Shown here: piece by piece, positions 25,528-33,221 of the stretch
Position numbering within the stretch: the stretch's first letter is position 1
How the letters are laid out: the number at the start of each line of letters is the position of its first letter
Source of the DNA: Firmicutes bacterium HGW-Firmicutes-9
GTDB taxonomy: Bacteria > Bacillota > Clostridia > Christensenellales > CAG-138
Assembly (NCBI GenBank): GCA_002841395.1
Contig: PGZM01000002.1
Location: 1 to 64,000 of the forward strand
Direction: 5' to 3'
DNA: 64,000 bases
Made by a program: the position numbers and the translations under genes
The notes under the pieces: model-generated
Databases searched by the model: none
Told to the model about the DNA's origin: nothing
Seen by the model: only the letters and a program-made list of their open reading frames with translations

Positions 25528-27410
25528 TTACGCCTCCATTGTTTTTTGAATTATTTGCATCAGCATTTCGGGAACGACACCACCAGCCTTTGACGTGGCA
25601 GCTCTGTATGCAAGTTGGTTCTTTCTTAATGATATTCCGGCTTCATTTTCAATAGCATTGCATGAAACGCTCCATTCAGGCCATTCTGAATCCAAGAATG
25701 CTTCAAATGATCTGGGAAAATTGCAACATTATTTGTTACAGTTTGTACTGGGAAATCAACCTCGGCATGATCAAAGTATCTTAAAAGTGTTTTATTTTGA
25801 TTAATATGGTTACGACGTTCTTCGTTGATTTTATCCTGAGTTTTCCCCTGCGCCAAAGCTCTCAATTCAAAGCCCGAGTCAGAATCAAAGACTGCATAAC
25901 AAGGTATCCCGAGACCAACTAATACAGCGTGGGTCAGCGGCACAGAACTTTTTCCGTTCGCGGGAACAATTGAAACGCCGTTAGCTTCAAGATTTGCTGG
26001 CGAAACTTTATCGCCAATGCCATAAAAAACTGCTGCCTCAGTAGTACCTTCTACGACAAGCGCAAAAGAAGCAAAAAAAGCTGATGATGTTTGCCCGATG
26101 GCAAGTGAGTCGAGCTGTCGCTCGACTGATTCCGGGTCTTGAATACCGGATAAACGTTGCTTTACGTTTGCTATTGTAGAGGAATAAACAGTCACTATAG
26201 GCGGTACCTCTGCATTTCTACTGAATCGTCGTATTTGATCAAAATGCCGCGCTTCAATAAACAAGGGGCTGTGGGTCGCGTAAACTATCTGTACGCGCTT
26301 ATTTGGGTCTTCCGCTAACGCACGTAGAATTCGAGCAAAGGCTTGAGCTTGAGTAGGATGCTGGAATAGCTCAGGCTCTTCAATTGCAAGACAGAATACG
26401 CCCTCAGTCGCTGCTGCTGTTGACTCCGCTAGTACCTGTAATGCGGATATGAGTAGTGTTCGTTGGAATCCATGGCCCTGACCTTCAATTGCTGTTTCTA
26501 TTGGCCCATCAAAAACAGAAAGATTAAAAGTTGCTTTAGGTGCTTTTAATTCCATTTCAGCAGGCATTACACTAATCGAGCGGCCTGGGGAGTAAGCGCT
26601 GACGACACGATTGAGGTGCCTTTTGATGGTATCTAATTGGGCTCCAAATTTTTCGTCACACACTCTCTGTTGAGCCTGACGACTTTCGGCGATAATATTC
26701 TTTATCGCTTCATCGGCTAGAGAGCGATCTATTGATCGCTCCAGAATACGCCCGATTACACTTGCTTTTGCATCTTGAGCTTCTTCATTTGCACGAAGAT
26801 CAGCCGCAACAAACACATAATCAAATAGACCACTTAGTTTACCGTTACTATTAAAGCCGAAAAAATTTGTTTGCAATTCACTTGGAGATTCAACCAATTT
26901 ATCAATGTGATTTGACTCCCATGTAGTCAGATAATTCATTGATTCGTCTTGATTTGACCATGGAGGTAATTCGAGACTCGTATCACTCGTCCTGAGTTCG
27001 TTATATGCAGACTTCTTATCGCCAGCCGCAGTCTTCTTACGAATTTCGGCGAAAGGAGGAAATGTTTTTAGGTTTGCTGATAAGATCTCGGTTCCATCAT
27101 GATGATGTATTTTCCAAGCAGTAAATGTTGTAGCTTCGGCAGGAGCATACTTTTCTAGCATAATATGATCATTGACCGTTAAACCCGAGAAGGTTACTCT
27201 TACTTCAATATCCTCGTCTGGTAATCCAAAGAAACTGTCTTTTTCGGTCAGCTCATTACCTTTTGTTCCATTAAAAAACCAATCAAGAGCACGTAATACC
27301 GTTGATTTGCCAGTACCGTTTGGTCCTATAAATGTAGTTACTGAATCAAAGCTAATGGAAACGTCTTTTAGTGAGCGGAAGTTCTTGATCATCACAGATT
27401 CAATTCTCAT
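25528..27410 (-). pseudogene. OLD-family ATPase/TOPRIM endonuclease with C-terminal frameshift
   Basis: The uninterrupted frame gives 594 residues ending at 25626. It has Walker A GPNGTGKS (29-36), an ABC-like GQGHGFQR (310-316), Walker B LAIEEPE (341-347), YATHSP, and a TOPRIM domain with E454 (VVEGTTE) and DxD 509-511 (VFDSDS). After FP at residue 566 the reading frame appears wrong: the -1 frame continues sensibly (SFEAFLDSEWPEW, SLRKNQLAYRAA) to a stop at 25528-25530, one base before the DUF2130 start. Restoring one T at the run complementary to 25717-25720 would give about 627 residues. The core is intact, so partial function is possible; sequencing error is also possible. OLD proteins act in phage defence and DNA processing. 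Confidence 0.75.
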
Positions 27411-27767
27411 AGTAATTACTCCCTCAATTTAATTGATTAAACCATTTTGGGGCAAACATTCTGATATAGTAGAGCGTTTGTACATTAATGAACCGCTCGA
27501 GAAAAGTAATTGAATCTCGATGTTTCAAATATAGCCGAGAGTTTCACATAACTTAATCCCTATCATCTCTATGTTGAGATATGGGTTTGCTAATAAAGTA
27601 GTTTATGATTCGCGCCATTCGACAGGACAACACTAACTCGTTTTTATCGAACTATAGGTTTTTTGTCAAGACAACAATGTGTTTGTATTTTACATATAAA
27701 GAAGATTCATCAAATTATATTTAAGTGGTTTTTAGAAGCTGACTAAGGTGAACTTACAGATTCAACA

Positions 27768-27812
27768 TTGTGATATGTCCAAAGATTACCTTTGGTGCAC
27801 ATTATATCACAA
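27768..27812. repeat. Nested imperfect 45-base palindrome
   Basis: Outer arms TTGTGATAT (27768-27776) and ATATCACAA (27804-27812) enclose inner arms CCAAAG (27779-27784) and CTTTGG (27790-27795). With three-base slippage the outer pairing extends to TGT/ACA. No T tract follows, so it is not a simple terminator. It could be an operator, a recombination site or a transposon end trace. Confidence 0.55.
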
Positions 27813-27864
27813 CTTTTCAAAAAAACAGCAATTAACTGTCGAAACTTACTATCAAACGAAGATA

Positions 27865-27908
27865 CGAACGAATGTACGTTGACAGGATAATAGTTGCTGG
27901 TATATAAT
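27865..27908 (+). promoter_or_regulatory. SOS (LexA) box and consensus promoter of the dinB-like gene
   Basis: CGAACGAATGTACG (27865-27878) matches the Gram-positive SOS box CGAACRNRYGTTCG at 13 of 14 positions. It abuts a perfect -35 TTGACA (27879-27884), an 18-base spacer and a perfect -10 TATAAT (27903-27908). LexA bound here would block this very strong promoter, giving damage-induced expression of the polymerase 180 bases downstream. Confidence 0.85.
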
Positions 27909-28025
27909 TCCTTTACATCAATTGCTGATCCGATCAGAATCTGTGTATTGAAACTCCAGCTACTTACGATTGCTATTTAAGGTTTTGGCAGCTGAATTGC
28001 AATTAAAAAGATGATAAAAATCGCA

Positions 28026-28058
28026 CGCGAAGCACAAATTTCGCGCGGTCTGTTTTTT
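28026..28058 (+). terminator. Terminator-like hairpin in the polymerase leader
   Basis: CGCGAA (28026-28031) pairs with TTCGCG (28040-28045); a six-T tract follows at 28053-28058, between the SOS promoter and the polymerase start. It could attenuate the transcript or simply end an upstream one. The gap between stem and T tract is long for an efficient terminator. Confidence 0.45.
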
Positions 28059-28090
28059 ATACCCTAATTGAAGATAGAGAGGCGAATCCA

Positions 28091-29347
28091 TTGGAACGTT
28101 CGATTTTGCATGTGGACATGAATGCCTGCTATGCAAGTATAGAGTGCTTGTATGACCCGACAATTCGCGACAAGCCTGTTGCTGTGGGCGGTGATGTTGA
28201 AGCGCGACATGGGATCATTTTAGCCAAGAACCAGATTGCCAAGAAGTATGGCGTGACCACCGGCGAAGCGCTGTGGCAAGCGAAACAGAAGTGTCCTCAG
28301 CTCGTTATTATAAAGCCTCACTATGACCGTTATCTCCGATTCTCCGCCCTGGCGCGCCAGATCTATAACAACTATACAGATCAGGTAGAATCGTTCGGGC
28401 TGGACGAATGTTGGCTGGACGTTTCGGGAAGTGTACATCTATTTGGCAATGCAGAAGTTATTGCTGAGGAGATTAGGGAGAGGGTGAAGCGTGAGCTCGG
28501 CATCACCGTCTCAGTCGGTGTCTCATATAATAAGGTGTTTGCAAAACTCGGATCCGACCTCAAAAAGCCAGATGCCGTCAGCGTTCTAACGCGAGACAAT
28601 TATCGGGATAAGGTCTGGCCGCTTCCAGCGTCCGACTTGCTATATGTTGGAAGGGCGACGACGCGGAAGTTATATAATCATGGCATTGAAAACATCGGCC
28701 AGCTTGCGAATACTGACCCTGAATTGCTGCAGGCATGGTTTGGTAAGGTGGGAATGATTCTATACTGGTTTGCCAACGGACTGGATAACTCACCGGTTAT
28801 GGCGATCGGCGATGAGACGATCATCAAGTCGATTGGCAATAGCACCACAACCCCTCGCGACCTTATGAATGAATTGGACGCAAAAATCGTATTTTATATG
28901 CTCGCAGAAAGTGTTGCGGAACGAATGCGCGATCATGGTTTTTTAGCAAAAACAGTTCAGATCAGCGTTCGCGATAATGGCCTGTTTTGGTTTCAAAAAC
29001 AGATGAAGTTGAATGAACCAACATGCCTTACCAGCGAATTGTGTGATACCGCCATGGAGCTATTACGCATGAGCTATCGCTGGCAGAATCCGCTGCGTAG
29101 CATTGGCATCCGAGGCTGCGACCTGATACCGGCAACGACACCCAAACAGCTCAAACTGTTTGAGGACGAGGCAGAACGAGAGAAGTTAGAGGTGCTGGAA
29201 CGAGCGGTAGACGATATCCGGCGAAGATTCGGGCACTATGCTATCTACCGCGCTGTTGTGGAATTCGCCCCGACACTCAAGCATATTAACCCTAAAGAGG
29301 ATCATACAATCCATCCGATTGGGCTGTTCAAGTCATCAATGGGGTAA
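28091..29347 (+). CDS. dinB: Y-family DNA polymerase (DinB/Pol IV-like)
   Basis: 418 residues, starting at TTG behind AGAGAGG. Catalytic residues are D9 (HVDMNACYAS) and D105-E106 (FGLDECWLD); Tyr14 takes the steric-gate position. The palm, thumb (LYVGRATTRKLYNHGI helix-hairpin-helix) and little-finger domains are all present. It performs error-prone translesion synthesis. The GLDECW variant is common in clostridial and mobile-element copies. The gene lies under a perfect promoter with an SOS box and is followed after eight bases by a small partner gene. No beta-clamp motif at the extreme C-terminus is obvious to me. Confidence 0.93.
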   Translation: MERSILHVDMNACYASIECLYDPTIRDKPVAVGGDVEARHGIILAKNQIAKKYGVTTGEALWQAKQKCPQLVIIKPHYDRYLRFSALARQIYNNYTDQVESFGLDECWLDVSGSVHLFGNAEVIAEEIRERVKRELGITVSVGVSYNKVFAKLGSDLKKPDAVSVLTRDNYRDKVWPLPASDLLYVGRATTRKLYNHGIENIGQLANTDPELLQAWFGKVGMILYWFANGLDNSPVMAIGDETIIKSIGNSTTTPRDLMNELDAKIVFYMLAESVAERMRDHGFLAKTVQISVRDNGLFWFQKQMKLNEPTCLTSELCDTAMELLRMSYRWQNPLRSIGIRGCDLIPATTPKQLKLFEDEAEREKLEVLERAVDDIRRRFGHYAIYRAVVEFAPTLKHINPKEDHTIHPIGLFKSSMG

Positions 29348-29355
29348 GAGCAAGT

Positions 29356-29619
29356 ATGGATCAAGAAGTAAAAAAAGAATATGTGTCAGTTGTTGCTCAG
29401 ATACAAATTGACGGAGCAATTGTTCCTCTTGCTGTTATTCTCGAAGATGGTAGAGAATATGAGATTGACGACTTAATGGATGTTTGTAAGGCTGTAAGCC
29501 TAAAGGCCGGTGGTTGTGGGATCCGTTATACAATCAGAATTCGATCGCATGTGACTTACCTTTATAACGAGGGTAGCCGGTGGTTTGTAGAGAGACGAGT
29601 GGGTCAACTTTTACACTAA
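29356..29619 (+). CDS. Small conserved protein paired with dinB
   Basis: 87 residues: YVSVVAQIQIDGAIVPLAVILEDGREYEIDDLMDVCKA, then GGCGIRYTIRIRSHVTYLYNE and WFVERR. Small beta-rich proteins of this type are regularly encoded right after Y-family polymerase genes in Clostridia; I know of no assigned activity. The eight-base gap makes co-transcription from the SOS promoter very likely, so it may modulate the polymerase. A purine-rich stretch (AAGAGCAAGT) precedes the ATG. Confidence 0.8.
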   Translation: MDQEVKKEYVSVVAQIQIDGAIVPLAVILEDGREYEIDDLMDVCKAVSLKAGGCGIRYTIRIRSHVTYLYNEGSRWFVERRVGQLLH

Positions 29620-29641
29620 GCACAAGCACAGAAGATCATTT

Positions 29642-29862
29642 TAAGAGTGCGGTAGTTACTATATCAGAAAGGTGTGGTATAGCAAGGGAAAATACGCACT
29701 GTGATCTGGCGATGCCAGTATAGATACGATTACGGGAAACAATGAAAAACGCGCACATGATTGAAGATCAAATCAATGCGGCGTTTATAGCTGAGATGAA
29801 TCGAGAGAATTATATGGTGTTCAAATATCGGAAAATATAATCACCTAATAAGAATAGTATTT
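29642..29862 (+). pseudogene. Decayed serine recombinase fragment
   Basis: From about 29642 the DNA closely follows the zinc-ribbon coding part of recombinase 2 (compare 23581-23755: GTAGTTACTA, GGTGTGG, CTGTGATCTGGCG, GAAGATCAAATCAA, GCGGCGTTTATAGCTGAGATGAA). After about 29808 it jumps to the match of the recombinase C-terminus (GAGAGAATTAT, TTCAAA, CGGAAAAT; compare 24107-24140), losing roughly 100 codons. Frames are broken. The 3' end runs into the last bases of the radical SAM gene on the other strand. It is the scar of an earlier, related integrated element. Confidence 0.8.
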
Positions 29863-31638
29863 TAGAACATCGTCAATAACAGAATCACCAGTCTCATAAC
29901 AACTGCAGCCAAATTGGTTGAGAGCAACGATTTCTTTTACTTTGACGAGCTGATCAGGACTTAAGGCAGAAAACTTATCCCACCACTCAGCGGCAAGATT
30001 ATCCTTATATTTGAAGCGATGAATAATAAAAGCTTCGGGCATCCACAAAATCTGATGGAACCCTTCAATATTCTCACCAAAAGCCTCCTGAAAGAAAGCC
30101 TTGCCGCGTCCAACTTTACCTTTGGTTGCGTTAAGAACCGCCTGCACTGAGCGGATAAACTTTCTGTTCCAATTCTTGCCAATATAATCACGGTTCTGAA
30201 AATACTCCGGATCATCAATGGGATGATATTTCATTGGAAAAGAGTAAATCGTTACTTCGAGTTCTTCGCATAAGTCGATATTCAACCGCATGCGTAAATA
30301 AAGCTCGTCCGGATGATCTTCAAAGTTGTAGAGTAGATAATTGGATAAATCTTTTATTCCATATTTTGCGGCACTTCGGACGGCCTTTTCATAGACCTTC
30401 CACATTGAGTAATGGTCGAAGGCAATCCGCAATGGTCGTATGTTGATCTCTGCCAGCTTTTTCATGTTCTCGTCAGTCACGAGACGTGCGTCCACACCTT
30501 GATTGAAGTCGATATAACGGTTACGCTTGACGCACTTAAAATACTTTTCATAAAGCGGGCGCGCAATCATATCAAAGGTGTTAATTGCTTCAGGAGTAGC
30601 CACCTCTGCGTAGAGAATATTAAGTTCTTCCCTCTTTAGGTAGAAGTCAGCCTGTTCTGATTCTGAAAGCTTGCCGGATATGCGGTCATAGAGAGTGACT
30701 AGTTTTCGCGTGTATGCTCTAATATTATATCCCTCTTTGAGATTTCTGATAGCTATGTCGTATTCACTTTCCGGCACATAAGTCGCTCCGCGTTCGAATC
30801 CGCAATCCCTTATCTCGTCCACGATTTTATCAAAGTTCTTTGAGGCTAAGACGTTATTATCCATTAGAAGCAAGTCCTTTTGAGGACCAAATCGTTTTGT
30901 AGCCTGTTGAATCTGCTCATTAAGACAAATGTAATCCTTATACACGGGTTCCAGTCGCGGGACGGCACAGAACGGACATTTGCGCGGGCATCCCCTTGTC
31001 ATGTAAGCAAAATAGGCATTACTAGCAGGATAACTGTAATCGATCTCTTCGAGAATTGAATAATCGAGGGGCAATTCATCGATTATTTCATCACTGTCTG
31101 TGTCGAGCATGCCGGACTGATTAAGAAGCCCTTCAACAGGACGAACCCCGGTTTCGTAAAAAACCTGTTCATGTAAAATAGTTGACGCGATGCCTCCGAC
31201 GAGCATCCGGCCACCTTCCACACAAAACTTTTTCGCATAATTGATAGTGTCGATCGTATTGTGCCAGTAGAATGTAAACAAAGTGGTGACCCCGACGATA
31301 TCAAACTGTGGATATTGATCCACCTTGTAGCGGCAGCGGTACATCTTGAGCGCGTTGCATTGTGCGCTGTTCCTGAAGTGCGGTATTGCTTCCAGCGAAC
31401 TGTATTTTCCCGTCTTGATGTACTCGACAAGCTTTGGCACATACTTGCCTAGCTTTGGATCCGATGCTTCGGTTAGAAACTCCTCACACAAGAGCTGCGC
31501 GGCAAATAGCTTGAGATCACCTTTAAAAAACCGGACAGCGTCTCCCCGATTTCTATAATAGGTAGCCAATTTCATCAGACCAATTGGAGGGTATTTGTTT
31601 GAATAATCTGGTTCAATAAGTAAAACCTTTCGGCTCAT
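29845..31638 (-). CDS. B12-type radical SAM enzyme, fourth gene of the nurA-herA operon
   Basis: 597 residues. The N-terminal ~190 residues have the B12-binding Rossmann-like layout (KVLLIEPDYSNKYPPIGLMKLA, VGVTTLFTFYW, GGRMLVGGIAST) but no DxHxxG motif, so cobalamin may be base-off or absent. The radical SAM core has the CxxxCxxC cluster at C217, C221 and C224 (TRGCPRKCPFC), and FNQGVDARL, which is typical of this subfamily. Residues ~300-380 look like an inserted helical region. The substrate is unknown. The start codon overlaps the stop of the GHKL gene (TAATG), so synthesis is coupled. A tRNA-modifying or peptide/nucleotide-modifying role are both possible. Confidence 0.85.
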   Translation of the reverse strand: MSRKVLLIEPDYSNKYPPIGLMKLATYYRNRGDAVRFFKGDLKLFAAQLLCEEFLTEASDPKLGKYVPKLVEYIKTGKYSSLEAIPHFRNSAQCNALKMYRCRYKVDQYPQFDIVGVTTLFTFYWHNTIDTINYAKKFCVEGGRMLVGGIASTILHEQVFYETGVRPVEGLLNQSGMLDTDSDEIIDELPLDYSILEEIDYSYPASNAYFAYMTRGCPRKCPFCAVPRLEPVYKDYICLNEQIQQATKRFGPQKDLLLMDNNVLASKNFDKIVDEIRDCGFERGATYVPESEYDIAIRNLKEGYNIRAYTRKLVTLYDRISGKLSESEQADFYLKREELNILYAEVATPEAINTFDMIARPLYEKYFKCVKRNRYIDFNQGVDARLVTDENMKKLAEINIRPLRIAFDHYSMWKVYEKAVRSAAKYGIKDLSNYLLYNFEDHPDELYLRMRLNIDLCEELEVTIYSFPMKYHPIDDPEYFQNRDYIGKNWNRKFIRSVQAVLNATKGKVGRGKAFFQEAFGENIEGFHQILWMPEAFIIHRFKYKDNLAAEWWDKFSALSPDQLVKVKEIVALNQFGCSCYETGDSVIDDVLKYYSY

Positions 31639-33203
31639 TAAAGTCCTTCCTCAATCTTCCTGATAATCATTTCGGACGTTTGGCTGTCCGTAGCCGTGGT
31701 GATGATGCTGAATATCTTGGATATGAGTTTTCGCTCCGCCTTGCTGTAATGCGTAAGCTTATCAACACGGCGTATGGACCTGGGCTGCTTCGGATCATTG
31801 TTATCCACTGGAATAACGGTGACTGGTTTGACAACTGCAACAGATCGCCTTGGCCGCTCAACCTCGATCCGCTGTATTACCTTTTGCATCAACCCATCGG
31901 CCTTTTCTTTTACCTTCTCAATCTTCTCTTGAGCAGTCTCCGCCTCTTTTTTTGCTTCGAGAACGACCTCGAGCTCGCGCTCACGATGATCGTCGTCAAC
32001 GAATACGCCGGCTGATTCTTTCTGTTTAAATTCGGCTTCCTTTTTCTCTGCAGCGTCTATTTTCTTGTATGCGGCGTTAATTGTGGAGCCGTTGTAATAA
32101 ATCTTACGAAGCTCCTCGTTGAAGTATTTGCGAAGGGTGCGTTCAAATTCAAGCCGAGCAGGATTCTCATTGAAATAACTGCGTTGCGAGTTGGGAATCA
32201 AATCCCTATTGATTGCGAAGACCTCGCCGACAAAATAGGTATTACCACGGTCCTCTCTGAAAAGCTTTTGCAGCGAGTCTTCGTCGCCAATCTGGATGTT
32301 CTCTTTCCTAAGCCTGAGGCCACGCATCTGGTTGACCTTAGGGATAGCCTTTTGGAATCTTGACACACCGACCCACATCCAGGCGATGAGCTCATCATCT
32401 AAATAGAAATCCTTGAACTCGATTCCGAAGATGTCGTCATACTTGTCTCCGGTTTGCGAGTCTTTGAGAATTGTAACATATTTCTTGAAGACTTGTTCAG
32501 CGTTGATCTTGACATTGTATTCATCAATTTTGACACTTAGGCACTTGGCATGGTTATAAATCTCTTTGCGGTATATGAACGAACTTTGATAGGGCACCGG
32601 TGCGACGAAAGACAAGTAGTCCTTAACCTGTTGAAAATCGAGAAGGTCGGTGTTCTCCGGGCTAATATCGACCATCTCGACGCGAAAGTAATGTGACCCC
32701 GCTTCTACATCTTCCCGCAGGTCAAAACTGTTGATGGCATGTAGAACATCATCTGCTGTATGTTTTTTGCCGTGGCCATTTTCATCAATGAGCGCACGCA
32801 TTTTCTTCGCATCGCAGCGCATAGTCGACTCAACGGTCTCACCTTTAGAAGATGATATGAAAACAAGTTCTTTGCAGTAAGCCAATCCGCATAGTCTACC
32901 AATTCCCCTGAAACCTTTATCCTCACCGATTTTTTTATCTGAATCAGCAATGTTACCCAATACCTCCTGAAACTTGCCTGCGGGGATGCCAGTGGCGTTA
33001 TCCTCAATCACGATGGTGCGTTTTGTACGATCCAGCCAGATGTCAATTGTACCCTCGCCCAACTTCAGGATACCGTCCTTAATGGCTTTATCGATCTGGT
33101 CACAGGCATTCTGAATGTACTCGCGGTATATAACTTTTGAATCTTGGTACATACCTGTCGTGAGGTTTTCCAGAATATTCGCGCCAAAGACATAATCTGC
33201 CAT
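31638..33203 (-). CDS. Hsp90-like GHKL ATPase, third gene of the nurA-herA operon
   Basis: 521 residues. The N-terminal GHKL ATP pocket is complete: N-box E29...N32 (YREYIQNACD), G1 box D68 in EDNATGI, G2 box GFRGIGRL (97-104). The layout (YVFGANILENLTTGMYQDSKVIYREYIQN) resembles HtpG/Hsp90 and MutL-type ATPases used in several bacterial defence systems. A middle domain and a charged coiled coil (~380-440) follow, then a Pro/Arg linker and a short C-terminal domain. It would act as an ATP-driven conformational switch or clamp. 18 bases separate it from the HerA-like gene; a one-base-stop overlap joins it to the radical SAM gene. Confidence 0.88.
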   Translation of the reverse strand: MADYVFGANILENLTTGMYQDSKVIYREYIQNACDQIDKAIKDGILKLGEGTIDIWLDRTKRTIVIEDNATGIPAGKFQEVLGNIADSDKKIGEDKGFRGIGRLCGLAYCKELVFISSSKGETVESTMRCDAKKMRALIDENGHGKKHTADDVLHAINSFDLREDVEAGSHYFRVEMVDISPENTDLLDFQQVKDYLSFVAPVPYQSSFIYRKEIYNHAKCLSVKIDEYNVKINAEQVFKKYVTILKDSQTGDKYDDIFGIEFKDFYLDDELIAWMWVGVSRFQKAIPKVNQMRGLRLRKENIQIGDEDSLQKLFREDRGNTYFVGEVFAINRDLIPNSQRSYFNENPARLEFERTLRKYFNEELRKIYYNGSTINAAYKKIDAAEKKEAEFKQKESAGVFVDDDHRERELEVVLEAKKEAETAQEKIEKVKEKADGLMQKVIQRIEVERPRRSVAVVKPVTVIPVDNNDPKQPRSIRRVDKLTHYSKAERKLISKIFSIITTATDSQTSEMIIRKIEEGL

Positions 33204-33221
33204 ACTCTGCGTCCTCTCTGA

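Larger units (their letters stand above)
27411..28090. other. Long AT-rich intergenic region
   Basis: 680 bases with no supported gene. It contains the upstream region of the OLD gene at its left, a nested inverted repeat (27768-27812), the SOS box and promoter of the polymerase gene (27865-27908), and a terminator-like hairpin in the leader (28026-28058). The middle (27480-27760) shows nothing else I can support. Confidence 0.6.
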
